Source of the DNA: Ochotona curzoniae
Taxonomy: Eukaryota > Chordata > Mammalia > Lagomorpha > Ochotonidae
Assembly (NCBI RefSeq): GCF_017591425.1
Contig: NW_024467121.1
Coordinates: 24,378,707-24,442,706, forward strand
Reading direction: 5' to 3'
DNA length: 64,000 bases
Both the position numbers and the translations under genes were made by a program. Each line of letters opens with the position of its first letter. Position 1 is the stretch's first letter. This document shows, piece by piece, positions 25,724 through 35,954 of this stretch. The notes under the pieces are model-generated. The model ran no database searches, was not told the origin of the DNA, and worked only from the letters and a program-made list of their open reading frames with translations.

Positions 25724-26050
25724 TTTTAAAAATATTTATTTATTTTTATTGCAAAGTCAAATATAAAGAGAGGAGAGACAGAGAGGAAGATCTTCCGTCC
25801 AATGATTCACTCCCCAAGTGATTGCAATGATTGGTGCTATGCCGATCCAAAGCCAGGAGCCAGGAGCTCTTCCAGGTCTCCCACATGGATGCAGGGTCCC
25901 AAAGCTTTGGGCCGTCCTCAACTGCTTTCCCAGGCCACAGGCAGGGAGCTGGATGGGAAGTGGGGCTACCGGGATTAGAACCAGTGCCCATATGGGATCC
26001 TGGTGCATTCAAGGTGAGGACTTTAGCTGCTAGGCCACTGCACTGGGCCA
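25724..26050 (-). repeat. C-type SINE, intermediate age
   Basis: Reversed full-length copy from the A-rich tail (plus 'tttttaaaaatatttatttattttt') to the head ending 'actgggcca'. It carries the older double 'ccaggag' arrangement. 'ccatctct' occurs on both sides (25,714 and 26,051), a probable short target-site duplication. Frames of 70-100 codons here are SINE-derived. Confidence 0.92.
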
Positions 26051-26094
26051 CCATCTCTTTTTTAAAATCAGCTCCCTAGTGCACATCCTTGAGA

Positions 26095-26246
26095 TAGTAG
26101 ATGAGGACTCAGATGCTTGAGTGTCTGCACCCATTTTGGAGACCTGGATGAAGTTCCTGGCCCCTCACTCTTGCATGATTCAGCTTCAGCTCTTGTGGTC
26201 ATTGGGGAGTTTAAAGAACTCCACACCACCATTCTCTTTTCAAAAT

Positions 26247-26249
<3 letters not shown>
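26095..26249 (+). repeat. Old C-type SINE fragment
   Basis: Forward body pieces: 'agatgcttgagtgtctgcaccc', 'ggagacctggatgaagttcctggcccctc', 'cagcttcagctcttgtggtcattggggag', 'ttctcttttcaaaataac'. The tRNA-derived head is missing. Its tail runs into the GT repeat. Confidence 0.7.
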
Positions 26250-26285
<36 letters not shown>

Positions 26286-26292
26286 GTGTGTA
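26250..26292. repeat. (GT)n microsatellite with one CG interruption
   Basis: GT units run from 26,250 to about 26,292 with a single C for T change at 26,281. It arose at the A-rich tail of an old SINE, a common birthplace of microsatellites. Confidence 0.95.
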
Positions 26293-26440
26293 TTTATAAT
26301 CCTTAAAAAGGGAATATTTATTTTAAAAGATTATAAAAAGGGAATATTTATGAAAAGGATTATAAAATACTATAAAGATACAAATACTATAAAACTATAA
26401 GATTTTTGGAAAATTTATAAGATTATAAAATAATATAAAA
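26293..26440. repeat. A/T-rich low-complexity block with short repeats
   Basis: 'ttaaaaagggaatattta' type words occur twice (about 26,303 and 26,333), followed by several 'actataaa' and 'gattataaa' words. A local A/T-rich repeat of no evident function. Confidence 0.8.
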
Positions 26441-26524
26441 AATGCGGCTGTTTGTGGCTGTGAATTAACCATGTGAAATATCATTGATTTGACATTTTCA
26501 CAATTACATTTTTCATATCCTATA

Positions 26525-26622
26525 AAGAATCCAAGATGTTTTTGTATACCATGCTCCCTGCTGTATATTCTTTTACCTGCAACAGGGTCCTCAAATAAAT
26601 GTTTATTGACTGAATTAAAGAT
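26525..26622 (+). repeat. L2 LINE 3' terminus fragment
   Basis: 'accatgctccctgctgtat' then 'gggtcctcaaataaatgtttattgactgaat' matches the end of L2 (ctcaataaatgtttgttgaatgaat). Confidence 0.55.
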
Positions 26623-26625
26623 TAA

Positions 26626-27104
26626 TTATGAATTTCAGGGTTAGTGTCCATTAATGGAGCAGACTTTTTTAGTTCTAGAGACAACTGTGTATCAAAAAAA
26701 CGTTATCAGGACAATCAAATAATCAGTGCTTTGTTCACAAATGAGAATTCTTATTTTTGGCCAGTGGAACAAGGTTTTATTTTGTTGTTTTGGTTTTTAA
26801 ATGGATTTAATTTGGCTAAAGGTGTTTGCTTTCATGACAGTGAGAGCTGTAGCTTATTAAGTACCCACTTAAGAATCCAAGTGAAATGCAAACAGATCCA
26901 ATTATTGAGTTGTTTCGAATTGTATAGGATACAAATTACCTTGTATAAATACATGAATTTGTCTGTAACTCAGGAATCATTGCATGTTACTAGTTTTTGT
27001 AGTGCAGTAAGATAGGTCATTAATGGAAATGGAATAGCTTTTTCAAACAATGGTCAGAAAGCCAAGAATTTGCTCTTTTTACAAAGGATAGTTAGCTTGC
27101 CCCT
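26626..27104. other. Unassigned stretch
   Basis: A 123-codon open frame (26,644-27,015, plus) has no recognised domain and lies in A+T-rich sequence; I do not call a gene. Confidence 0.4.
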
Positions 27105-27438
27105 AAAGAACAGTACTAGTCGGGCCCGGCGCGGTGGCGCAGTGGTTAAGGTCCTCGCCTTGCACACCCAGGATCCCATATGGGCGCCTGTTCTAATCCC
27201 GGTAGCCCCGCTTCCCTTCCAGCTCCCTGCTTGAGGCCTGGGAAAGCAGTCGTGTGGGAGACCCGGAAGAGGCTCCTGGCTTCGGATCAGCATAGCATCG
27301 ACCTTTGCGCTCACTTGGGGAGTGAATCATCGGACGGGAGATCTTCCTCTCTGTCTCTCCTCCTTGCTGTATATCTGCCTTTCCAATGAAAAAATAATAA
27401 AAATAAATCTTTAAAAAAAAAAAAGAACAGTACTAGTC
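27105..27438 (+). repeat. Young C-type SINE with perfect 17-bp target-site duplication
   Basis: The element body is 27,122-27,421. It has a CpG-rich tRNA-derived head: 'ggcgcagtgg' is an A box and 'tgttctaatcccgg' a B box for RNA polymerase III. The body carries a single 'ccagg' word where older copies have two. The tail is 'ccaatgaaaaaataataaaaataaatcttt' plus A12. The duplication aaagaacagtactagtc is perfect at 27,105-27,121 and 27,422-27,438. Retained CpGs and perfect flanks mark a recent L1-mediated insertion. Confidence 0.97.
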
Positions 27439-28060
27439 ATTTTTGCTATCCTGTTAGGATCAAGCAGTTAGCTCAGTTTGATAAATTTTTTTTTGCAGTT
27501 TTAACTAACTGTATTAATCATGGACTCATAAACCTAAGAGATAATTATCTCCCTTTAGCTTCCACATGGAAGGATTAGATTTATACATTCTGTTATATAT
27601 CATACTTGATCATTTTCTTAAGAGACTTACAAGGCAATTAGACCACCTGCTTTAGTGGTAATCTTTTTGCTTTGTAAATATGTTATTTAGACATTTTAAA
27701 CATTTAAAGAAGTAGATGACAAAGTCTCATGAAACTCTAAAGAATCCATAATGCAACTTTGAAATTTATTAGCACATGAAATTTATCAATAATACACTTT
27801 CCTTAATATTTTCTTTTTTTCTTTCACACCAAGAATCTCATTTCCCAGAAATAATGAAAGCGATATAATCAGACTATTACATAATCTTTTCAACTCTACA
27901 CATGATTACTTCAAAATGAAATTAAAATGTATTTTGATGCAAAAAAATTTTAAGTATATACATGAATTTTAAAAAGTATCCTCACCATCATTTGCTGCTA
28001 TCTTTTAGATAATGATTGTGACAGGAATCCGTGAAAACCAGTTGTGGTTTTTTTTAAGCT
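27439..28060. other. Unassigned A+T-rich stretch
   Basis: Between two SINEs; strongly A+T-rich, no family recognised. Confidence 0.4.
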
Positions 28061-28394
28061 GTTTTTTTTTTCCCTAAGATTTATTTATTTTTATTACAAA
28101 GTCAGATATACAGAGAGGAAGAGAGACAGAGAGAAAGATCTTCCATCCGATGATTCACTCCCCAAGTGAATGGCCGGTGCTGTGCCGGTCCAAAGCCAGG
28201 AGCCAGGAACTTCCTCCAGGTATCCCACACGGGTGCAGGATCCCAAAGCTTTGGGTTGTCCTCAACTGCTTTCCCAGGCCCCAAGCAGGGAGCTGGATGG
28301 GAAGTGGAGCTGCCAGGATTAGAATCAGCGCCTATATAGGATCCTAGTAGATTCAAGGCAAGAAGTTTAGCCACTAGGCCACGCCGCAAGACCC
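28061..28394 (-). repeat. C-type SINE, intermediate age
   Basis: Reversed full-length copy from 'ccctaagatttatttatttttattac' to the head 'aggccacgccgcaagaccc'. It carries the double 'ccaggag' body word. It sits at the left edge of the old L1 ORF2 remnant. Confidence 0.93.
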
Positions 28395-29940
28395 TTTTTA
28401 AGGAATATTAGATTTATAGATTTGCATTTTTTGATATTAACCTTTTGTCAGATTAGAAATTTGTAAATATTTTCGTTGCTAATGCTGCATTTCTCTTCTC
28501 TGTTGCCTTTCATGTGTAGAGGTTTCTGAGTTTGATAGAATCCCGTTTGTCTACCCTTGTTTGTGTTGTCTGTGTTTAGGGGATTTTGTCCGTGATATTA
28601 TCACCTATCTCAATATCTTTTTTGTATATATGCGTGTGGTGTGTACTTCATTACCTGAATTGCTTGAGTACTGTATGTTCAAAAAGAGGAGTCAGTGTTG
28701 CATGTGCACAAAGAAATTAATGACCTTCCCCCCAATCAAAGATCTGCAACTCAGATATAATTGATGAATATTTTGAGCTGACCTACATCAATGTCTTCAA
28801 ATGTTTCCTCTATATTTTCATTCAGCAATTTCATAGTCTTAGGTTTTACACCTAGGTCTCTCATTGATCTTGAGTTGTAATGAGAGGTAGGGATCTGATT
28901 TTATCCATTTATATTTAGAATTCCAGTTTTACCAGCATTTTTTTGAGAGTATTCTTACTCCAGTGTATGATGTAGACACTTTTCTCGTGGATCAGTTGGC
29001 TATATTATAGGGATTAATTTCTGGACTGTATTCTGTTCCATTGATGTATGTGTCAGTTTTGATGCCAATACCATGCTGTTTGCATCACTATTGCTTTACA
29101 GTAGGCTTTGGACTCCAATATTGGGGTACCTGTAGCTTGATCCTCCACCCACCCCCAAGATTGCCTTGGCTATTCTGGGTCTTTTGTGATTCTGTATGAA
29201 TTTTAAGATTGTGTTTTCCAGTTCTATAACAAATGTAATTGGTATTTTGATGGGCATCACATTGAATCTGCAGATTGTCTTAAGTATTGTAGAAATTTAA
29301 ATGATACTGATTTTTCCAACCCATGAGCAAGGGATGTATTTCCATTTTGTGTGTGTCTTCATGGTTTCTTTCACTGATATTTTATAATTTTCATTATGCA
29401 GATTTTTCACTTCTCTGGTTAATTTTAATCATAGATGTTAGCTTTTTGGGGTGGAAATCATGAGTGAGATTTCTTCCTTGATTTCTCTTTTAAAAAGTTC
29501 CATCGCTGGCATATGAAAAGACACTGTTTTTATATGTTTATTTTATAACCTACAACTTTATTGCATTGGTTTATCAGTTCTGACAGCTTTTTGGTAGAGT
29601 GTTTAAGTTTTCCCAAGTGCAGCATTATATCATCTGAATATATTGATATTTTAATTTTCTCTCTTACAGTTCTGATCTCATTTATTATTTTTCTTAATAA
29701 TTGGTCTTGCTAATATATACAATACTATGTCAAATGAGAGTATGAAAGTGTGAATCCTTACCTTGTTTAGACCTGAGAGGAAATTATTTTAACTTTCTCC
29801 CATCCCCCATTCAATTTGATATTGACTATTGGTTTGTCACATATAGCCTTTATGAGATTTTATTTAAAAGTTTCTTGAAAATGTCTTATGAAAACAATTC
29901 ACATATTTCAAAAAAAATTCTTCACCAGTATCAACTTAAT
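28395..29940 (-). pseudogene. Old LINE-1 ORF2 remnant (antisense)
   Basis: The plus strand matches the reverse complement of the ORF2 second half and can be aligned by eye with the intact L1 in this window: the 'gatattaaccttttgtcagat' and 'aaatattttc' words near 28,430 correspond to about 57,307, and 'tccattgatgtatgtgtcagttttgatgccaataccatgctgtt' near 29,040 to about 57,770-57,815. Many frameshifts and stops remove any long reading frame. The 3' UTR and the endonuclease half are absent. Confidence 0.85.
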
Positions 29941-29944
29941 TCTT

Positions 29945-30280
29945 TTTAAATATTTACTTATTTGAAAGGTAGATTTACAGAAACAGGAGCCAGAGGACAT
30001 AGAAAGCATGAACATGCTTCTATCTGCTGTTTTACTTCTCAAAAGGCCACAAAGTCAAGGGCTAGGTCTGGCTGAGGCCAGGGACCAGGAGCTTCATTTG
30101 GGTCTCCCACAAAGGTGACAGAAGCTCAAGTACTTGGGCCATTTCCCATTGCACTTTGTCATCACATTAACAGCGAGCTGGATCAGCAAAAGAGTTACCA
30201 GGACTCAAAACTGTTCTTGAACCAGTGCCCAAATGGCATTCCAATGTTTCCCTAATCAGGGGAACTGCTCAAACCACAAG
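29945..30280 (-). repeat. Old C-type SINE
   Basis: Reversed copy with 'aaatatttacttatttgaaaggtagatttacag', 'ggctgaggccagggaccaggagcttcatttgggtctccc', 'agcgagctggatcagc', 'gaaccagtgcccaaatggcattcc' and a decayed head. It is inserted between pieces of the L1 cluster. Confidence 0.85.
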
Positions 30281-30559
30281 TGGGAGGCAATGGAACAGCC
30301 ACAGCACGGGATCACAGGAGGTAGATAGGGATGAGCTGGGAGTTAGGTTTGTGGAGACAGTGGTGTGTCACTATCCTGCAGCAATTGACTTGGTGCACGG
30401 AGCCTATAATTACACACATGGACTACTGAATGATGGTCAATAGCCAACATTTTAGTGGCATCAGACTTTTTAGACCAAGGGTCACATAGGGTAAGGGAGG
30501 AGGTATTGAGTTTACCTACTGAACCCATCAATTGTTTCTATATCCTTGTGTGGAACTCT
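30281..30559. other. Unassigned stretch inside the L1 cluster
   Basis: It matches neither ORF2 nor ORF1 of the intact L1 by eye. It may be 5' UTR or inserted unique sequence. Confidence 0.3.
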
Positions 30560-30574
30560 TTTGTTGGATATATC

Positions 30575-30760
30575 CCACCAAATGTTTTCATACAAATGCT
30601 ATCCACTCAGCTGTTCTCATGTAAAGATATCCCATCATTTATGCGAAAGGTATCTGCTCGATTGTTCTCATACAAATGGTATCCAATCAGTCACACAAAT
30701 AGCATCCATCCAGTTGTTCTCATACAGATATTATCCTATCAGTAGTAATCCTGTGGTCAT
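30575..30760. repeat. Short tandem array, about 26-bp units with a 52-bp higher period
   Basis: 'tgtt(c/t)tcat' starts recur at 30,583, 30,612, 30,663 and 30,715, each followed by a variant of 'acaaatgctatcca'. Half-units lacking the first word begin near 30,638 and 30,691. The array ends just before the plus-oriented L1 5' piece, so it may belong to that element's 5' UTR. Confidence 0.65.
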
Positions 30761-30805
30761 TGACTGGGGTCACAACGTCCTTCTACGGTGGTGGAAGCGG
30801 AACAC

Positions 30806-31203
30806 CACAATCCAGACCTGAACGTGAAGGGAGTGGTACAAGGGACTGCAAACAAAGAGCCCGGCACCAAACACACTAAGTAAAATTGAATTGTAGATCT
30901 GTGGATGACACAGCTTAGAAACCTGCTCTAGGGAGAAGAATCTGATAACCAGTAGAATAGTGACCAAGAGCAAGAGACAGAGGCACAATGACTATTACTG
31001 AAGATTCCTCTGCAGAGGAGCAAACAGTACATCGAGGAAATGGGGGATAAAGAACTTTAAAAACTGGTTATAAAGATTCTTATCAACAACGAGAATCACA
31101 TGCAGGAATTTAAGGAATATGTCATATAGGAAATAGCATTTAATGAAATAGTAAAGGAAAATTTTCTTAATCTGGAGAAAGAATTGGGAAACAACATCCA
31201 GGA
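30806..31203 (+). pseudogene. L1 5'UTR/ORF1 remnant, plus orientation (left arm of an inverted pair)
   Basis: The sequence is the reverse complement of the neighbouring minus-oriented piece: 'aaaattttcttaatctggagaaagaattggg' here pairs with 'cccagttctttttccagattagggaaatttt' at 31,260. 'tgacatattcct', 'tgttgataagaa', 'attgtgcctctgtctctt' and 'gctctttgtttg' words also pair in order. The ORF1 part encodes ENFxNLEKEL-like residues. It is truncated at the inversion junction near 31,204. Confidence 0.75.
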
Positions 31204-32960
31204 GAGGCATAGAACATCCAAGATTGCTTTTGGTCAACCCTGTTGGGAGTTCTGTGCTGTTTCCCAGTTCTTTTTCCAGATTAGGGAAATTTTCTTTTAT
31301 TATTTCATTAAATACATTTTTAAAACCCAGCTTTTCTTTCTGCACCTTCTGGGACTCCTGTAACTCTTACATTTGGCCTTTTCATAGTGTCTTTCAATTC
31401 TTGAATACTTTTTTTTAGCTTGACCCAGCTCTGCATCCAGCTTTCTATTTATCCTGGTGTCAGGAAATATCTTTAAATTCTGAGATTCTTTCTTCTGCCT
31501 CCTTCATTCTGCTTTGGAGACTCTCCACTGTACTTTTAATTTACTCCACTGTATTCTTCATTTCTGATATATCAGCTTTCATTTGATTCATTTCCAGTGT
31601 GACATATTCCTTAAATTCCTTGAATGCCTGCTTTATGTGCTTCTCATTGTTGATAAGAAGTTTTATACTAAGTGTTTTAAATTCTGTATCCCTATTTTCT
31701 CAATATCTTCCTCAGTTAACTCTGAGGTTGGCAAAGAGTTTTGTTCCTTTGCAGGGAGTTTGCAGTAATATTCATTGTGCCTCTGTCTCTTCTTTTGCTC
31801 TTGGTCGTTGTACGTCTGGTTATCAGGTTGTTCTTCTTGGGGCAGGTTTATAAGCTGAGTCACCCATAGGTGTACAGTTTGATTTTACTTATAGCAGTTG
31901 GTACACAGCTCTTTGTTTGTAGTCACTTGTGCCACTCCCTCTAGTGAGTTCCAGATCTGGGTTCTTAAGTTAGATTTCTACCATGGTCTCCATAGCCCCA
32001 GCTCCTGGTTCACTACTCTCCACCTCCTGTGATACCATGCTGAGGTTACACTGTTGTTTTTACATACTTTTTCCCACTTCTGTTTTGAGCAAGTCCCAGG
32101 ATTAGGGATACATCAGGTATCCTAAATAGCTAGGTTGTCATTGGTGCTAATCTGGCTGGAACCTGTTGGCCACTAGGTCTGAGGGCCACTTGGGCCTATT
32201 TTAATCCATACAATGCCAAAGTCGGTATGATTTTCACTGTGGGACCAGTGCAATACACTTAACTCAGTGAGTTCACTCCCAGCTCAGAGCATGCACAGCT
32301 CACTGTTGTCCATGCCATCCTAAAGCCTTTGCCACACTGTTAGAAATGGCTCTTGACGTGCTACTACTAGAGTTCTTGATTGCTAACAGTCAGGTCTGAG
32401 GGCTACCTGGACCTGTCATGGGTGGAACCTGCTGGATGCCACATTGTTGCAGTTCATTGAGCCAGAAATGAGTTCACTCCCAGTTCAATGAGTGTGCAGT
32501 CCTGTCACATAGCCTTTGCCTTCTCAAACAAAATGGTGCCTAATATGGCTCTATGGGTTGGACTGGGCTGTGAATTCCACCTTGTTGCTGCACTGCCCAT
32601 CTGGGATCTGCTGTTTTGTCTCTGCTCCTGGTCAAATCACACTGACCAGCAGGACAAGCAGTTCTTTGTCTGGGTTCACCTCCTGAGCTCCTGGTAAACA
32701 TCCCTTCCCACCTTGTTGCTGGTGAAGTTCTGACTGCAGGTTCAGTTCAGATCGCCACTTGCTAAATGCTGCTGGGCTGTCTGTCGCTGCAACACCCCAC
32801 CGTTACCTCTGCTGCCCTGCTGTGTCTATCAGTCTCCAGGTACTCCTCTGTTGTCGTTCTGTCCTCTCCTCCTGGAATATCCCACTGACACATTCATGCT
32901 AATGTTTCTCTGTCTGTCTAAATGTGTTCTTACCCTATTCTGCTATCTTGATTCTCCCCC
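31204..32960 (-). pseudogene. L1 5'UTR plus ORF1 start remnant, minus orientation (right arm)
   Basis: The minus strand carries an ORF1-like segment (frames at 30,995-31,345 and 31,663-31,863 contain ENFPNLEKEL and EQKKRQRHNEYYCKLP) preceded by about 1.1 kb of 5' UTR up to 32,960. There 'ttaccctattctgctatcttgattctc' reads in reverse as GAGAATCAAGATAGCAGAATAGG, the usual start of older L1s. ORF1 is broken by stops and frameshifts, and the element is cut at the left by the inversion junction. Confidence 0.75.
32157..32530 (-). repeat. Degenerate 200-265 bp tandem monomers in the old L1 5' UTR
   Basis: Pairs of words repeat in the same order: 'tggaacctgttgg/tggaacctgctgg' (32,157 and 32,422), 'aggtctgaggg' (32,174 and 32,392), 'gttcactcccag' (32,271 and 32,472) and 'agcctttgcc'. 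This indicates at least two promoter-type monomers, as known from some rodent L1 5' UTRs. Confidence 0.6.
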
Positions 32961-32999
32961 AGAGAAACCTATTTCAAGCACCAAGCTGATCTGCCCTTC

Positions 33000-33595
33000 T
33001 TCCATTGGATGCCCTGCCAAGGAAAATCCAGGTCCTTAACAAGTCTGATGATGCCTCTTTGCTTCCTCTGCCACTTCATCCTCTGCTATTTCTCCTTTAT
33101 GAATTAGATTTCTGAAATCCCACACCATTAGTAGGTTATCTGGTGCAGCAGATTGCTTCAAATAATTTCTGATACATTTCCTGTGTTCTGCTCATTGCTT
33201 ACCCTGGGTTGCTAACCTCTGAACACAACCCTTCTTCTTCCTACACAGTTTTTTCCTCCTGTGACTTTAGCCCCACTTCTAACCCCGTAATTCTAACTCT
33301 GCCCCATACTCCCATGTTGGCCTCAGATCACACGTGCTGCATTTGTGCTTCCTCTGACTACAAGTCTTGTGGAATGGATAAGGTTTATCCTCAGTAGACA
33401 GAAACCACCATAGTCATTGTTTCTTGTCTACATTTCTATAAATAACATTTTTGTAGAATAGAGAGTTGTTTGCGTGTCTGTTAGATCATTGTGAGAAGGA
33501 ATCTTATTTAATTCCTCTTGTATCTATTTTAAGCCCAGGTGAGGCTGTCCTGCATACAATAGGACCTCAAGAATTTTAAGTTATTGGGTGAAAAA
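33000..33595 (+). repeat. L2-like LINE fragment
   Basis: 'tgcctctttgcttcctctgccacttcatcctctg' in the first part and 'attcctcttgtatctattttaagccc', 'caataggacctcaagaattttaagttattgggtgaa' at the right follow the order of the L2 3' region. The middle is too diverged to place with confidence. Confidence 0.4.
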
Positions 33596-33603
33596 AAGAG
33601 ATT

Positions 33604-33735
33604 GGGGATGGCATTGTGGCACAGTGGATTAAGCTGCCAGCTGTACCATCCCACATGAGTGCCAGTTTGAATCTTGGCTATTCTGCTTCCAATACAATTC
33701 CCTGCTAGTGCACCTTGCAAGGTTTGGGTCACTTG
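33604..33735 (+). repeat. C-type SINE head fragment
   Basis: 'gggatggcattgtggcacagtggattaagctg' through 'gtgccagtttgaatcttggc' is the tRNA-derived head with A and B boxes. The body is truncated after 'aattccctgctagtgcacc'. Confidence 0.8.
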
Positions 33736-34205
33736 GGATTTCTAAAAAGATGAGACAGAAACACCAATGAGAAGTTACTATACAGCCATGTAAAAAAAAA
33801 AATAGTGAAGGAGAAGATGCAGAGACACTAAGATACTCCAGAATTGCTGATGGGACTATCAAAGGGGACAGCCCCTTTAGAAAAGAGTTTCATGTTTCCT
33901 ATAAAAATAGCCATGCTATTACCTAATGATCAAGGAATTGTATACTTGGGCATTTATCCCAGAGAGGTGAAGATATGTTCACACAAAAATCTGTATACAA
34001 ATATTAACAGCATTTTTATTTGTAATCGTCAAAAGCTGAAATAAGTACAGGAGCCAAACAAGTGTATAAATTGTGATACATCCACACTGTAAAATGGAGA
34101 GGAATTACTCAGCTATAAAAACATCCTTGAAGAACTAGACAAAATTATGTTAAGAGAATAAGGCTAATCCTCAAAGAGATAGATAATATACTATATGATG
34201 TGATT
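33736..34205 (+). repeat. Ancient L1 (L1M class) 3' ORF2/3' UTR fragment
   Basis: 'attgctgatgggactatc', 'atacttgggcatttatcccagag', 'cacactgtaaaatggagaggaattactcagctataaaa' match the canonical end of L1 ORF2 (ttgctggtgggaatg, cctgggtatatatccaaaag, atggaatactactcagccataaaa). It is strongly diverged and without an open frame. Confidence 0.75.
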
Positions 34206-34312
34206 TATATAGAAATAAATATAGTTTATTACTTAACTTGAAAGGCAGAGAGACTATAGTCACAAATCTTCTAATACAGGTTCACTCCCACAGATGCCTG
34301 CAATAGCCACAT
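34206..34312 (-). repeat. Old C-type SINE fragment
   Basis: 'agtttattacttaacttgaaaggcagagagac' and 'caggttcactcccacagatgcctgcaatagcc' are the A-rich-tail end of a reversed SINE. The rest is lost. Confidence 0.55.
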
Positions 34313-34344
34313 AATTGGTTTGTATCATAGGAATATTCTTTTGT

Positions 34345-34659
34345 TTAAAAATTGCTTTTATTAGAAAGGTGTATTTACAGAGAGAAGGAAAGACAGAGAA
34401 GTATCTTACATCCACTGATTTAGTCCCCAAATGGCCACAATGGCCAGACTTGAGCTGATTCAAAGCCAGGAGCCAGCTTTTTCCAGGTTTCCCATGTGGG
34501 TGCAGGGTCCCAAGGCTTTGGGCCATCTTTTGCTGTTTTCCCAGGTTGTAACTAGGGAGCTGGAAGGGAAGTAGACCATCTGGAGCATGAACCAATGCCC
34601 ATATCGGATGCCAGTGCTTGCATGTAGAGGATTAGCCAGTGGAACCATTGCACTGGCCC
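34345..34659 (-). repeat. C-type SINE, older subfamily
   Basis: Reversed copy from 'aaattgcttttattagaaaggtgtatttacag' to 'ccattgcactggccct'. It lies directly against the second L1 5' UTR copy. Confidence 0.9.
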
Positions 34660-34664
34660 TCATA

Positions 34665-35272
34665 GTGAGCTTGTTGCCTGTGGAAGAAACTGGGCTGTCA
34701 GATCTGGGGGCTACCCTGATCTATATTGGGTGGAACTTGTTGGATGCTACATTGTTGCAGTACACTGAGTCAGAAATGAGTTCACTACCAGCTCAGTGCA
34801 TGCACAGTCCTGTCCTGTCCCATAGCCTTTGCCTCCTTCAACAAAATGGTGCCCGATATGGCTCTATGGGTTGGACTGGGCTGTTCCCTGTTCCCACACT
34901 GCTGGTGTGTGACCCTCCTGCTCTGTCTCTGCTCCTGGTCAAATCAATCAGACCAGCAATTTGGGCAGTTCTTCATCTGGGTTCACCTCCTGAGCTCCCA
35001 GTGAACATTCCTTCCCACTTTGTAGTTGGTGAAGTTCTGACTGCCGATTCAGTTCAGATTGCTGTTCGATGAATGACGCTGGGATATCAGTCACTGCAAC
35101 ACCCCACTGTTACGTCTGCTGCTCCCCTGTGTCTGTCAGTCTCCAGATACCCCTCTGCTGTTGTTCTGTCCTCTCGTATTTCCTGCAGTGTGCCTTCTCT
35201 GCTTCACACTGGCTGATGTTTCTCTGTCTGCTTAAATGTGTCCTTACCCTATTTTGCCATCTTGATTCTCTG
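34665..35272 (-). repeat. Second copy of the old L1 5' UTR
   Basis: It aligns along its whole length with about 32,400-32,957: shared words include 'tggctctatgggttggactgggctg', 'ctctgctcctggtcaaatca', 'gggttcacctcctgagctcc', 'caacaccccac' and the terminal 'ttaccctattttgccatcttgattctc'. By eye the two copies differ at about one base in five to ten plus gaps, so they are separate old insertions or an old duplication. No ORF1 follows, so it is truncated. Confidence 0.8.
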
Positions 35273-35405
35273 AAATGGCCTTTAGTAATTAAAAGAATAA
35301 AAACAGCTGTGTGTACTGGCCTAAAAGAATCTCAAAGACCTATTAAGTGAAAAACCAAGCAGCACAGTATGTGTTCTTTGATTCCATTATAGACTAGTGT
35401 GTATG
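35273..35405 (+). repeat. Ancient L1 3' UTR fragment
   Basis: 'aatctcaaagacctattaagtgaaaaaccaagcagcacagtatgtg' is close to the L1M 3' UTR words 'ccaagatatattaagtgaaaaaagcaaggtgcagaacagtg'. It has no open frame. Confidence 0.55.
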
Positions 35406-35595
35406 CTGTTTGCAGCTTTTCCAAGTATTTGGTTTTTTTTTTATCAAAAATTTACTTGGCACTCAGTAAGAAATCTTGACTATAAATGATTGGATTTTAT
35501 TTTACTTGACACAGTGTCTAGTGTTAGATCAGCATTTGGGGACTCACAAAATCATTGGTTGCATATATGAAGTAAATTTATCATTAGCCTTAGAA

Positions 35596-35954
35596 GAGAC
35601 TGATGATTTTTTTTAAAGATTTATTTTTATTATTTTTTTATTGGAAAGGCAGATATACAGAGAGGAGAGACAGAGAGGAAGATCTTCCATCCGATGATTC
35701 ACTCCCCAAGTGAGCGCAACGGGCCGATACTATGCCGAACCGAAGCCAGGAGCCTCTTCCGGGTCTCCCACGCAGGTGCAGGGTCCCAAAGCTTTGGGCC
35801 GTCCTCGACTGCCTTCCCGGGCCACGGTCAGGGAGCTGGAAGGGAAGTGGGGCTGCCGGGATTAGAACCGGCGCCCATATGGGATCCCGGGCGTGCAAGG
35901 CGAGGACCTTTAACCACTTGCGCCACCGCGCTGGGCCCGAGACTGATGATTTTT
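35596..35954 (-). repeat. Young C-type SINE with perfect 16-bp target-site duplication
   Basis: The body is 35,612-35,938, reversed. It has many CpGs, the single-'ccaggag' body ('gaagccaggagcctcttccggg') and an intact head ending 'ccgcgctgggccc'. The duplication gagactgatgattttt is perfect at 35,596-35,611 and 35,939-35,954. The 149-codon frame at 35,694-36,143 is derived from the SINE. Confidence 0.97.

Noticed and set aside
27122..27200. tRNA-gene-like A and B boxes
   Set aside because: They are the tRNA-derived head of a SINE; there is no cloverleaf or anticodon arm that would support a functional tRNA gene.
31204..32960. Endogenous retrovirus
   Set aside because: No LTR pair, primer-binding site, gag, pol or env feature; the sequence aligns with L1 5' UTR and ORF1 instead.
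34587..35072. 161-codon plus-strand open frame
   Set aside because: It runs through the end of a SINE into an old L1 5' UTR in antisense; no protein family.
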